Assembly (NCBI RefSeq): GCF_014384705.1
Contig: NZ_JACRSN010000007.1
Span: 82,376 to 146,375 of the forward strand
DNA: 64,000 nt
Origin: Yeguia hominis
Lineage (GTDB): Bacteria > Bacillota > Clostridia > Oscillospirales > Acutalibacteraceae
Reading direction: 5' to 3'
Shown here: positions 17,777-26,372 of the stretch, piece by piece
How the letters are laid out: every line of letters begins with the position of its first letter
Position numbering within the stretch: position 1 is the stretch's first letter
Made by a program: the position numbers and the translations under genes
Notes under the pieces: model-generated
Told to the model about the DNA's origin: nothing
What the model saw: only the letters and a program-made list of their open reading frames with translations
Databases searched by the model: none

Positions 17777-19231
17777 TTGCGTGTTGGGAATCTGACGTAT
17801 ACGTACGATAACCTCGGGAACATCAAGACGGTAAAAGAGGGAACGGCGCTCAAAGAGTCGTATGTTTACGATGCACTCAACCAGTTAACCCGCCACAATT
17901 CGGTTACCCAAAACAAAACGATTGTCTATACGTACGATGCGGGTGGCAATATTCTGAATCGTAAGGAATATGCTTATACGACAGATGCAGATTTGAGTGC
18001 TGCAACACCGACCAGTACGGTTGTATACACGTACGGGGACAGCACCTGGAAAGACAAACTGACGGCCTACGACGGTCAGGCCATTGCCTACGATGCAATC
18101 GGCAACCCGATCACCTACCGCGGCTGGTCGAACACGTGGCAGGGCCGGCAGCTTGCCAGCACGTCGCAGGGCGGGATGACGTTGTCGTTTAAGTACAATG
18201 TAGACGGCATCCGGACGCAAAAGAAGGTAAACGGAACCGCAACAAACTATTTCCTCAACGGAAACAAAATCCTGGCGCAAAAGACCGGAAGTACGGTGAC
18301 GTGGTTCTATTACGACCAACAGGGAACATGGGTTGCGATGGAACACGGCGGGAAGCTGTACTACTACCTGTACAACTTACAGGGAGACGTTATCGCGCTG
18401 TGTGAGGCTTCCTCGAAACAGATCGTAACAAAGTATTCTTACGATGCTTGGGGAAAATTACTCACAAAAGAAAACCTCGGCACAGGCACGATCGCTGACG
18501 TGAACCCCTTCCGCTATCGTGGGTACTACTACGATTCCGAAACCGGGATGTATTATCTTAACGCGAGATATTATGACCCGGAGACGGGGAGATTTATCAA
18601 TGTGGATGCGGTACTTGCGCAGGACAGCATTTCTACAGGAAATAATTTGTTTGCATATTGCAGAAATAATCCGATTATTTATGCAGATCATATGGGATAT
18701 TATGTCTGCAGCAATTGCGGTAAGTATACGCCTCCAAGTAATAGACACTCTTGTACGGTACATCCGCCAGAGGAAATACAGTTGACAGAAGAAGAGCGTC
18801 GTATGATAGCGAACAGCAAACCGTCTAAACCTGGACCTCCAAGTTCAAAAGACGGATATGTCCCGCCCAAAAAGCCGCCAAAAAATGTTGGGAAAGATGG
18901 AAAAGTAAAATCGCCAAGTGGCAAGAGAGGGTATCAAGATAAAAAAGGAAATGTCTGGGTTCCAGATTCGAGTATGGATGGTGGATCTGGTTGGGTTGTT
19001 GAAGCACCAAATGGAAAACATTGGCACGTATATCCAGGAGGAAAAGTTCGAGCACATAAAGCCATTGTGATTTATGAAGAAGAGAGCACATGGGTGGAAA
19101 CGGACGGATTTACATTTGATACGTCACCTCTTCCAGACATTAGTCCGGAAGCTGTTATGATTGTTGCAACAGTGGCCGGCGTGATCGTTTTTCTTGCAAC
19201 AGGAAATCCTTCTGCAGTGCCGGCTCAATGA
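17777..19231 (+). CDS. truncated RHS cassette H, HWHVYPGG tip (near-duplicate of B)
   Basis: The core is in frame from 17723 after the stem-loop, with nominal start TTG 17777. The linker CSNCGKYTPPSNRHSC and the tip (KKGNVWVPDS, NGKHWHVYPGG) repeat those of cassette B with scattered substitutions. One core substitution (GTRVAME to GTWVAME) is specific to this copy. The C terminus is hydrophobic (VMIVATVAGVIVFLATG). The toxin type is as discussed for B (Ntox37-like, tentative). The copy is probably silent in place. Confidence 0.75.
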   Translation: MRVGNLTYTYDNLGNIKTVKEGTALKESYVYDALNQLTRHNSVTQNKTIVYTYDAGGNILNRKEYAYTTDADLSAATPTSTVVYTYGDSTWKDKLTAYDGQAIAYDAIGNPITYRGWSNTWQGRQLASTSQGGMTLSFKYNVDGIRTQKKVNGTATNYFLNGNKILAQKTGSTVTWFYYDQQGTWVAMEHGGKLYYYLYNLQGDVIALCEASSKQIVTKYSYDAWGKLLTKENLGTGTIADVNPFRYRGYYYDSETGMYYLNARYYDPETGRFINVDAVLAQDSISTGNNLFAYCRNNPIIYADHMGYYVCSNCGKYTPPSNRHSCTVHPPEEIQLTEEERRMIANSKPSKPGPPSSKDGYVPPKKPPKNVGKDGKVKSPSGKRGYQDKKGNVWVPDSSMDGGSGWVVEAPNGKHWHVYPGGKVRAHKAIVIYEEESTWVETDGFTFDTSPLPDISPEAVMIVATVAGVIVFLATGNPSAVPAQ

Positions 19232-19244
19232 AAAGGAGAAGAAA

Positions 19245-19877
19245 ATGAAATTTGATAATGCGATATATACCATTATAAGTGAATTTGCTTTTACAAATGA
19301 GGAAATGACAGATGAGCTTCTTTACGAGGGAAGGGGATTAAACCTTTCTCTAATTGACTGCAGAAACCGTCTAGAACTGTGGCTACGGTATTTGAAAATG
19401 AAAGATCCCAGTTTTCCATGGAGTACTTATGAAGAAGAGTTGCGCGGAGCATCAAATTTCTATTTTCATAAAGAAAAAGGAACTGATCTATGGGATCTTA
19501 AAGACGAGATACAGCGATTTAATGAAAAATTACAGAAAGAAATTGAAACATATGGAGACCGCAAGCTGCGGGAAGGGGATACCATGAACCAGATTGTGGA
19601 GTACTTTTGGCAGGATACGCGAAGCTTTATTGAAGAAGTCTTGCATGATAATATTGAAGAACCAGAACGTTCGGCGATTACCTGCCGGAATTATATCAAC
19701 GCGTATTTGTTGTACCAGTACCGGGAAAATCCGAACAGTAGGATGAAAACTTACAGCGAACAGTTAAGTGATATCGGCTATTCGGAGCAACAGATTGCGC
19801 TGTTCAATGAGATGCTGCGCAGCGAAATTGAACGCTGGGGCGATCGATCAACGTTTAACTATTCTACTTCTGATTAA
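19245..19877 (+). CDS. probable soluble immunity protein H (paralogue of B)
   Basis: ATG 19245 follows AAAAGGAGAAG. The 210 residues match the protein at 5689, with an almost identical C-terminal half and a diverged segment from about residue 20 to 95. The 37 bases after the stop are also identical to those after gene B, and then the two loci part at GGATTT. It is unclear whether the two proteins cross-protect. Confidence 0.7.
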   Translation: MKFDNAIYTIISEFAFTNEEMTDELLYEGRGLNLSLIDCRNRLELWLRYLKMKDPSFPWSTYEEELRGASNFYFHKEKGTDLWDLKDEIQRFNEKLQKEIETYGDRKLREGDTMNQIVEYFWQDTRSFIEEVLHDNIEEPERSAITCRNYINAYLLYQYRENPNSRMKTYSEQLSDIGYSEQQIALFNEMLRSEIERWGDRSTFNYSTSD

Positions 19878-19899
19878 ATTAAGTGGATCGGTAGACGGA

Positions 19900-20244
19900 A
19901 TGGAAGGATTTAAGGGATCACTTATATTAAAATACGATATAGTAAATGTGCAATTGGAGCATAATGGATTTAGAATTGGTGCCGAATACAAGAATGGTGC
20001 CTCAATTGGAATTGAGGGGCAAGAGTGTATTTCTTGGGATGCTGAGACTGGATATTTCAAGCCGTATATATGCTTTGATGGTAATATGAATAGAATGCCT
20101 AATGATATTCAGCCGTATGATTCTTTTGGACAGAATTTCCCCCTGGCAAGTTTCGGCGGATATTTCATTGTGGGCGCTTCGTTTGACTGGGGATTTGATC
20201 AAGATTACTTTATTGAGAATTATTGGAGGATTTGGTATGGATAA
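19900..20244 (+). pseudogene. displaced toxin tip fragment without RHS core (H2)
   Basis: An open frame runs from ATG 19900 (no RBS) to 20244. It encodes GSLILKYDIVNVQLEHNG, GASIGIEGQECISWDAETG and SFGGYFIVGASFDWGFD, a beta-rich pattern like a C-terminal tip. It joins directly to the conserved post-immunity sequence of cassette H with no RHS core. A membrane protein gene overlaps its end in the way immunity genes do here. It is most likely the remains of another cassette. The family is not recognised. Confidence 0.5.
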
Positions 20245-20593
20245 TAAACATGAATTAAGAAAGAAAACATTAGGGGTGGATTTAGTTTGCGTCTTTGGCG
20301 GAGTGTTTGTCGCAATTATTGGTTTTTTGTTTATAAATTATTTTATCAACGCTGGTACGCAAAAGCAATTATATTATATTTTAGCTTGGTTAATTCCAGC
20401 AAACGCAATTCTGTTTAGTTTTTGGTTTCTAATAAATATTATTGCAAAACATTCTGCTATTACAAAAAAAATATTACATGGATTTATTATATTAGGTGAA
20501 ATAACGTTGATGATAAGAATAGCAGTGTATTTGATTACCGGAATTACATTTGGTGAATACATGGCAACTATAGCAGGAATGGGCAATATTTAA
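20237..20593 (+). CDS. small membrane protein, candidate immunity for fragment H2
   Basis: ATG 20237 has GGAGGA seven bases upstream and overlaps the end of the toxin fragment. The 118 residues contain three to four hydrophobic helices (LVCVFGGVFVAIIGFLFI, YYILAWLIPANAILFSF, IILGEITLMIRIAVYLI). The good RBS suggests it can be translated. The role is inferred from position. Confidence 0.6.
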   Translation: MDNKHELRKKTLGVDLVCVFGGVFVAIIGFLFINYFINAGTQKQLYYILAWLIPANAILFSFWFLINIIAKHSAITKKILHGFIILGEITLMIRIAVYLITGITFGEYMATIAGMGNI

Positions 20594-20604
20594 TTTTGTT
20601 TCAG

Positions 20605-20645
20605 TTCGATGCCGGGGCGGGAACTGGTTCCGCTCTGGCATCGAA
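20605..20645. repeat. 41-base cassette-boundary stem-loop, copy 4
   Basis: Arms TTCGATGCCGGGGCGGGA and TTCCGCTCTGGCATCGAA. The sequence upstream is not the usual AGGAAAGTCT block, so here the conserved unit is the stem-loop plus the RHS breakpoint only. Confidence 0.85.
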
Positions 20646-20696
20646 ACGACCGGGATTGCCAGCGGCCTGACGTATACGGGAATCACAGCGGGAGAT

Positions 20697-22187
20697 TTGC
20701 GCGTCGGGAACCTGACGTATACGTATGACAACCTCGGGAACATCAAGACGGTAAAAGAGGGAACGGAACTCAAAGAATCCTACACCTATGACAGTCTGAA
20801 CCAACTAACCCGTCACGATTCCATTACCCAAAACAAAACGATCGTATATACGTACGATGCAGGCGGGAATATTTTAAACCGCAAGGAATATGCCTATACG
20901 ACAGATGCAGATTTAAGTGCTGCAACCCCGACCAGTACGGTTGTATACACGTACGGCGATACCACTTGGAAGGATAAGCTGACAGCGTACGACGGCCAAT
21001 CCATTGCCTACGATGCAATCGGCAACCCGATCACCTACCGCGGCTGGTCAAACACATGGCAGGGGCGGCAGCTTGCCAGCACATCGCAGGGCGGGATGAC
21101 GCTGTCGTTTAAGTACAATGTCGACGGCATCCGGACGCAAAAAACAGTCAACGGAACCGCAACAAACTATTTCCTCAACGGAAACAAAATTCTTGCCCAA
21201 AAGACCGGAAGTACGGTGACGTGGTTCTATTACGACCAGGAAGGTACCCGTGTCGCAATGGAGCACGGCGGGAAGTTGTACTATTACCTGTACAACTTAC
21301 AGGGAGACGTTATCGCGCTGTGTGAGGCTTCCTCGAAACAGATCGTAGCAAAGTATTCTTACGATGCGTGGGGGAAATTACTCACAAAAGAAAACCTCGG
21401 CACAGGCACCCTCGCTGATGTAAACCCGTTCCGCTATCGCGGGTACTATTACGATTCCGAAACCGGAATGTATTATCTCAACGCGAGATATTATGATCCG
21501 GAAGTGGGAAGGTTTTTGAATGCGGATAGCATTACCGATGGTGGTTCTAAACTTTTGGGAAATAATTTATATTTGTACTGTGCCAACAACCCGATTAATA
21601 ATCAAGACGCTGGTGGACAATGGTTTTTTAAGGCAATCAAAGATTCTATAAAGAAAGTTGTCAAAAACGTAATACGTCCAATTGTTAAGAAGTTTCAGAA
21701 AACACTCTCCAAAAAAAGTTTTACGTTTACAACAGGAGCCAGTGCAAGTGTTACCCCAGGAGCCTTTAGTGCGAACTTTCAAATAGGAAGATCATTTGAT
21801 TCTCAAGGTAATGTTGCAAGTCAAATTACAGTAGCGGGAGGTGTATCGGCAGCAAGCAGTCCAGCCGTTTCAGTAAGCTTCTATACGATGACAACAAATG
21901 CCCCTGAAGTCAGTAAATTGACTGGACCGGGATATCAGATCGGAGGTTCTGCAAATGTGCCAATTCCTGGTGCTCCGGCTTCAGTAGTCGCCGGAGGAGA
22001 AGTAAATATTATCCCGGGTCCTAAAAAGGATACAAATTATTGTGGTATAACAAAATTTGCGGGAGTAGGAATTCCGTCAGTACTTGGTGGAGAAGCTCAT
22101 GCAGAATGGGGTGAAACCACAACGTTGTGTGAGTACAATGTTTTTGATATGGCAGATCACCTATATGTAAAAATAATGGAGTGGTAG
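20697..22187 (+). CDS. truncated RHS cassette I, beta-rich tip of the A family
   Basis: Core homology starts at 20643, and TTG 20697 is nominal. After DPEVGRFLNADSITDGG comes a Lys-rich segment (KKVVKNVIRPIVKKFQKTL). The tip has GASASVTPGAFSANFQ, TTNAPEVSKL, GYQIGGSANV and HAEWGETTT, and ends YVKIMEW. The tip aligns along its length with cassette A, so the pair is a diverged duplicate. Activity is unknown; partner proteins with two membrane anchors hint at action at the envelope. Confidence 0.75.
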   Translation: MRVGNLTYTYDNLGNIKTVKEGTELKESYTYDSLNQLTRHDSITQNKTIVYTYDAGGNILNRKEYAYTTDADLSAATPTSTVVYTYGDTTWKDKLTAYDGQSIAYDAIGNPITYRGWSNTWQGRQLASTSQGGMTLSFKYNVDGIRTQKTVNGTATNYFLNGNKILAQKTGSTVTWFYYDQEGTRVAMEHGGKLYYYLYNLQGDVIALCEASSKQIVAKYSYDAWGKLLTKENLGTGTLADVNPFRYRGYYYDSETGMYYLNARYYDPEVGRFLNADSITDGGSKLLGNNLYLYCANNPINNQDAGGQWFFKAIKDSIKKVVKNVIRPIVKKFQKTLSKKSFTFTTGASASVTPGAFSANFQIGRSFDSQGNVASQITVAGGVSAASSPAVSVSFYTMTTNAPEVSKLTGPGYQIGGSANVPIPGAPASVVAGGEVNIIPGPKKDTNYCGITKFAGVGIPSVLGGEAHAEWGETTTLCEYNVFDMADHLYVKIMEW

Positions 22188-22189
22188 AG

Positions 22190-22948
22190 ATGAATATGAA
22201 ATGGAATATTTTTAAAATTACACTCTGCTTTTTCCTATCGTTTTTTATTATGGGAACGTCAACTTTTGCTTCAGATTTTGGGATGGATACCATCCCTATG
22301 GAGGCGTCAGAGATAGAGAAAATCTGGAAAAACGTTCAAATGAGAAAAGTTGAACCTTCCGTAGAGATTCTCTCTCCGATTATAAGTTTCGACGTTTCGC
22401 CGAACGGAGACGTTGCCATTGGATTAAAGGAAAACGAGATTCGTATTTTTGACAGTAATAATGTATTGGTATCCTGTTTGAAATTTAATAATACAGGCAG
22501 TTATTATATTCGCTGGAATGAAGCAAATCTCGTGATCTTTTGTGTTAGAGGTTCCCTTCTGCTTGAAGTGACTTCCAGTGGCGATTTTGTCCGGATGTGC
22601 GAAATCGATGAACAGAGTCTTTCAACTGTAAAGGCGTGGTATCAAGTCCGTCAAAATCGGGAAAAAATGGTGAGTGGATGCACTTATAAGGTGAAAAATA
22701 ATATGGGTGCTTTTTACAATACTTTTGCAGCTGGTTCTTATTCGCAGCTTGAAAAAACAGATGTGGATGGTAAAGCAATATTGCTTTATGATGTCAATAC
22801 ACAATTGCTCCAGAAGAGAATTGTTATAACAATTTTGATCTTGACAGGATTAGGAATTGTTATAGCGTCTTTTATCCGAAGTTTTATTGTGTATTACGTA
22901 AAACCTGTTGAGAAACAGGAGGCGATGCCTTTAGATAAAAAGTTTTAA
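22190..22948 (+). CDS. membrane-anchored probable immunity protein I
   Basis: ATG 22190 lies two bases after the RHS stop, with GGAGTGG upstream exactly as in cassette A. About 252 residues: a signal-like N terminus (ITLCFFLSFFIMGTSTFA), a beta-rich middle (FDVSPNGDVAIGLKENEIRI, YKVKNNMGAFYNTF, LLYDVNTQLLQ) and a C-terminal membrane segment (IVITILILTGLGIVIASF). It is homologous to 2153 over its length (NNMG..N.F...SYSQL, LYDV), and more distantly to 16986. Confidence 0.7.
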   Translation: MNMKWNIFKITLCFFLSFFIMGTSTFASDFGMDTIPMEASEIEKIWKNVQMRKVEPSVEILSPIISFDVSPNGDVAIGLKENEIRIFDSNNVLVSCLKFNNTGSYYIRWNEANLVIFCVRGSLLLEVTSSGDFVRMCEIDEQSLSTVKAWYQVRQNREKMVSGCTYKVKNNMGAFYNTFAAGSYSQLEKTDVDGKAILLYDVNTQLLQKRIVITILILTGLGIVIASFIRSFIVYYVKPVEKQEAMPLDKKF

Positions 22949-22963
22949 TGAATGATGTGTACT

Positions 22964-22999
22964 GACGTTCTCTCCTTTTCTTAAAAAGGAGAGAACGTC
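22964..22999. repeat. perfect hairpin before RHS cassette J
   Basis: Arms GACGTTCTCTCCTTTT and AAAAGGAGAGAACGTC pair over 16 bases with a 4-base loop. The downstream sequence is A-rich, not a T-tract. RHS-like sequence begins about 50 bases later. A terminator function for gene I is possible in either direction. Confidence 0.75.
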
Positions 23000-23057
23000 A
23001 AGATAAAAATATAGCTTTTGTTTTTGCCTTCAACAATAATACAGATGACATCCGGAG

Positions 23058-24140
23058 ATGGCAACGGATTATTTCCTCAACGGCACCAAAATCCTTGCCC
23101 AAAAGACGGGCAGTACGGTAACCTGGTTCTATTACGACCAACAGGGAACAAGGGTTGCAATGGAACACGGCGGGAAGCTGTATTACTATCTCTACAATCT
23201 GCAAGGTGATGTCATTGCATTGTGTGATGCGTCGAGCAAGCAGATTGTAGCGAAATACAGCTATGACGCGTGGGGAAAATTACTCACAAAAGAAAACCTC
23301 GGCACAGGCACTATCGCTGATGTAAACCCCTTCCGCTATCGTGGGTACTACTACGATTCCGAAACCGAAATGTATTATCTCAATTCCCGGTACTACGATC
23401 CGGAAGTGGGAAGATTTCTGAATGCGGATGGGTTGCTTGGAGCGAATGAAAGTTCTTCTGGTTACAATCTATTCTCATATTGTGGAAATAATCCAGCAAA
23501 CAGAAGCGATTCGAATGGTAAATTTGCCGCTGCAATTGGAGCTGCGGCTATGTTTGGATTAGGAATAATTGCTGCCGCAGCGGTTAGCGGTTTAGCATCT
23601 GTAGGGATTATCAGTAGGTCAACAGCTACTAAAGCGCAAAGGACAATAAAAAAGGCTATTACTAATTCAATTAATCAAACGCGGATTAAGGCAGCTTTCT
23701 GGTCATCTGCTATCACAATGGCGGCAAGTGCAGCTGTAGTTTATCCTGCAATGCGAAATTTGCAAAGGCAGGCCGAAAGAGATAAAGAAAAGTCAGCTAC
23801 AAAAGCGCCTCCTCTGAATCCGGATACCCCAATTTATCGGTATGGTGGAACTAATCCAGGAAGTTTAACGCCAAGTCAGCACGATGTAGATATGTATCCA
23901 TTAACCGGAAGAGGACTATCTTTTTCAACTGTTCCTCCTCTCCCGGGTCAAAAAGCTGCAGTAACAACTATAGAAAATTTAAATAAAACTGGTGTTGTAT
24001 ATGCAGTAAAAGATGGAGTTAATCATGTCAGTGTTCATCCAATTGGAGGAACACTTGAAGAGTGGCACAATGCTGGCTCATCTTCGGTTTGGACGACTGC
24101 GGTTAAATCTGTTGTTGTAAAATGGGATGGGGGAAATTAA
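23058..24140 (+). CDS. truncated RHS cassette J, unrecognised tip
   Basis: Only the last 150 or so core residues remain. A scrap GACATCCGGA just upstream matches an earlier core point (GACGGCATCCGGA), so some core was deleted here. ATG 23058 has GGAGATGG too close to be a clear RBS. After the core (SSSGYNLFSYCGNNPANRSD) comes an Ala-rich hydrophobic stretch and a basic helix. The tip begins near YRYGGTNPGSLTPSQHDVD and has GRGLSFSTVPPLPGQKA, GVNHVSVHP and WTTAVKSVVVKWDGG. It looks like a compact enzymatic toxin, but I do not name a family. Confidence 0.7.
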   Translation: MATDYFLNGTKILAQKTGSTVTWFYYDQQGTRVAMEHGGKLYYYLYNLQGDVIALCDASSKQIVAKYSYDAWGKLLTKENLGTGTIADVNPFRYRGYYYDSETEMYYLNSRYYDPEVGRFLNADGLLGANESSSGYNLFSYCGNNPANRSDSNGKFAAAIGAAAMFGLGIIAAAAVSGLASVGIISRSTATKAQRTIKKAITNSINQTRIKAAFWSSAITMAASAAVVYPAMRNLQRQAERDKEKSATKAPPLNPDTPIYRYGGTNPGSLTPSQHDVDMYPLTGRGLSFSTVPPLPGQKAAVTTIENLNKTGVVYAVKDGVNHVSVHPIGGTLEEWHNAGSSSVWTTAVKSVVVKWDGGN

Positions 24141-24141
24141 T

Positions 24142-24606
24142 ATGCAAGATATAACCTCAATATATAAAATGCTTAATTGGGAAAATCCGGATGAAATTCA
24201 ATTAGAAGGGTTAGAACTTGCAAAAAAAATTGACAATTTATCCTTGCTAATTCAACCGCCAGCACCTCCATCGGTTTGGGAACAGTGTGCAAACATTTTA
24301 TCAGAAAAATCTGATATGCAATTAAAACCTTATTTGTCTCAATTATTAGAATGGTTGCAAGATATCAATTGGCCAGGAGCAATAACAATTGCAAAACGAC
24401 TAAAAACCTATTCAGGCGAAGAATTGGCAATAGCGTTGGAAAATGCAGTTGAAAGCACAAAAAAAATGTCTAAGGATATCGGGTTAATGTGGTTGGATTA
24501 TTTATCCGAACTACTTGATAATGATATGCTCATATCCAGTTTATCTTGCGATACTTTAACTTTACTGAAAGAACACTATCATAATTGGACAAATTGGGAT
24601 AGTTAA
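24142..24606 (+). CDS. probable immunity protein J (DUF5071-like)
   Basis: ATG 24142 is eight bases after the GGGGG run and follows the toxin stop directly. An upstream ATG at 24127 lies inside the toxin. The 154-residue acidic helical protein (LLEWLQDINWPGAITIAKRL, MWLDYLSELLDND) resembles the DUF5071 family, whose members carry a WPGA motif. An inverted, damaged second copy lies at 33355-33767. It is soluble and cytoplasmic. Confidence 0.65.
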   Translation: MQDITSIYKMLNWENPDEIQLEGLELAKKIDNLSLLIQPPAPPSVWEQCANILSEKSDMQLKPYLSQLLEWLQDINWPGAITIAKRLKTYSGEELAIALENAVESTKKMSKDIGLMWLDYLSELLDNDMLISSLSCDTLTLLKEHYHNWTNWDS

Positions 24607-24794
24607 GGAGCATCGTTTTTACGAAGAAAGGTGGAATTACAGTTGTAGGTGAGAAAATCGTAATAAAAAGTGAGCCTTTGGATTATGAGGAAAGAATTTC
24701 TTTAAAGACGGTAGGGAACAAAGTAAGAAAAGACTTGGCTTTGTAGACCAGTAAAAACCAAAAACGGAGACAAGTAAGAGGAAAGTCTAACGTG

Positions 24795-24835
24795 TTCGAT
24801 GCCGGGGCGGAAACTCGTTCCGCTCTGGCATCGAA
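24795..24835. repeat. 41-base cassette-boundary stem-loop, copy 5
   Basis: The stem sequence is identical to copy 1 (arms TTCGATGCCGGGGCGGAA and TTCCGCTCTGGCATCGAA) and is preceded by GTAAGAGGAAAGTCTAACGTG. The 188 bases between gene J and this element hold no other feature that I can see. Confidence 0.85.
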
Positions 24836-24886
24836 ACGACCGGGATTGTCAGCGGCCTGACGTATACGGGAATTACAGCGGGTGAT

Positions 24887-26362
24887 TTGCGCGTCGGGAA
24901 TCTGACGTATACGTATGACAACCTCGGGAACATCAAGACGGTAAAAGAGGGAACGGAACTTAAAGAGTCGTATGTTTACGATTCGCTCAACCAGCTTGTC
25001 CGTCACAACTCGGTCACGCAGAACAAAACGATCGTATATACGTACGATGCCGGCGGGAATATTTTAAACCGCAAGGAATATGCCTATACGACAGATGCAG
25101 ATTTGAGTGCGCTGACGCCGGAGACAACCGTAGTTTATACCTACGGCGATACTAGCTGGAAGGATAAGCTGACGGCCTACGACGGCCAATCCATTGCCTA
25201 TGATGCAATCGGCAACCCGATTACCTACCGCGGCTGGTCGAACACGTGGCAGGGCCGGCAGCTGGCCAGCACGTCGCAGGGCGGGATGACGCTGTCGTTT
25301 AAGTACAATGTCGACGGCATCCGGACGCAGAAAACAGTCAACGGAACCGCAACAAACTATTTCCTCAACGGAAACAAAATCCTGGCGCAAAAGACCGGCA
25401 GCACGGTCACCTGGTTCTACTACGATCAGGAAGGCACCCGCGTTGCCATGGAGCACGGCGGGAAGCTGTACTACTATCTCTACAATCTGCAAGGAGACGT
25501 TATTGCGCTGTGTGATGCTTCCTCGAAACAGATCGTGGCCAAGTACAGCTATGACGCTTGGGGCAAGCTGTTGACCAAAGAGGGCACCCTCGCTGATGTA
25601 AACCCCTTCCGCTATCGCGGCTACTACTACGATGCCGAAACAGGAATGTATTATCTCAACGCGAGATATTATGATCCGGAAACCGGGAGATTTCTGAATG
25701 CAGATGCCATTATTGGTGGAAATGTTGGCGCTGCGGGTTACAATCTTTTTGCGTATGCAGGAAACAATCCGATTAGCATGCGGGATTCTGATGGAACGAT
25801 TGCTGGTGTTGACGATGCAATTATTGTTACAGCAGTTATTCTATTCATGGTTTGCGTTTGGATTTCTACAGGCAGCGTAGCAACGACGCTGCCTGTGATA
25901 CAAGAGTCATGGAATAATTTCTGTAATACGGTAATTGACGGCATAAGCGATGGGCTGGAGACTATATTTGGTCAAACGAGCGACGCTGCATCTAGCACGG
26001 ATGCAGTTACAGTTGCACCGCCCCAATCAACACCGCAGGAAAAACCGAAAGAACAGGCGAAGCCGAAATCAATTCGCAAGCCTCGCAATCCTAATGACTT
26101 GCATCATATTGTTCCAAAGAATCATCCGGGAGCGAAGATAGCGCGGGATGTTTTGAAAAGTCATGGTATAGACGTTAATACAGATCCAAGAAATTTGGTC
26201 TCTATAAGTCGGAATTTTCATGTTCATTTAAATAATCATTATTACATTGAGTATGTAAACCGGGTTATGTGGCAGTATCGATTTAACCCGATACAAGGAC
26301 TCAATATCATTCGAAATAAGATTTTAGTAAACGAAAAACTACATCAGTGGACCATTTGGTAG
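24887..26362 (+). CDS. truncated RHS cassette K, AHH-type nuclease tip
   Basis: The core is in frame from 24833, with nominal TTG 24887. The linker from 25698 to about 26065 is identical in DNA to cassette E, including the membrane-like segment and the Pro/Gln spacer. The sequence diverges abruptly after KEQAKP. The tip reads DLHHIVPKNHPGAKIARDVL, NPRNLV-like NTDPRNLVSISRNFHVHLNN and HYYIEYVN. This is a good match to the AHH nuclease pattern (LHHIVPK, spaced N, H..LH..YY.EYVN). It probably degrades DNA in competitors. It is silent unless recombined. Confidence 0.8.
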   Translation: MRVGNLTYTYDNLGNIKTVKEGTELKESYVYDSLNQLVRHNSVTQNKTIVYTYDAGGNILNRKEYAYTTDADLSALTPETTVVYTYGDTSWKDKLTAYDGQSIAYDAIGNPITYRGWSNTWQGRQLASTSQGGMTLSFKYNVDGIRTQKTVNGTATNYFLNGNKILAQKTGSTVTWFYYDQEGTRVAMEHGGKLYYYLYNLQGDVIALCDASSKQIVAKYSYDAWGKLLTKEGTLADVNPFRYRGYYYDAETGMYYLNARYYDPETGRFLNADAIIGGNVGAAGYNLFAYAGNNPISMRDSDGTIAGVDDAIIVTAVILFMVCVWISTGSVATTLPVIQESWNNFCNTVIDGISDGLETIFGQTSDAASSTDAVTVAPPQSTPQEKPKEQAKPKSIRKPRNPNDLHHIVPKNHPGAKIARDVLKSHGIDVNTDPRNLVSISRNFHVHLNNHYYIEYVNRVMWQYRFNPIQGLNIIRNKILVNEKLHQWTIW

Positions 26363-26372
26363 GAGGTATGAT

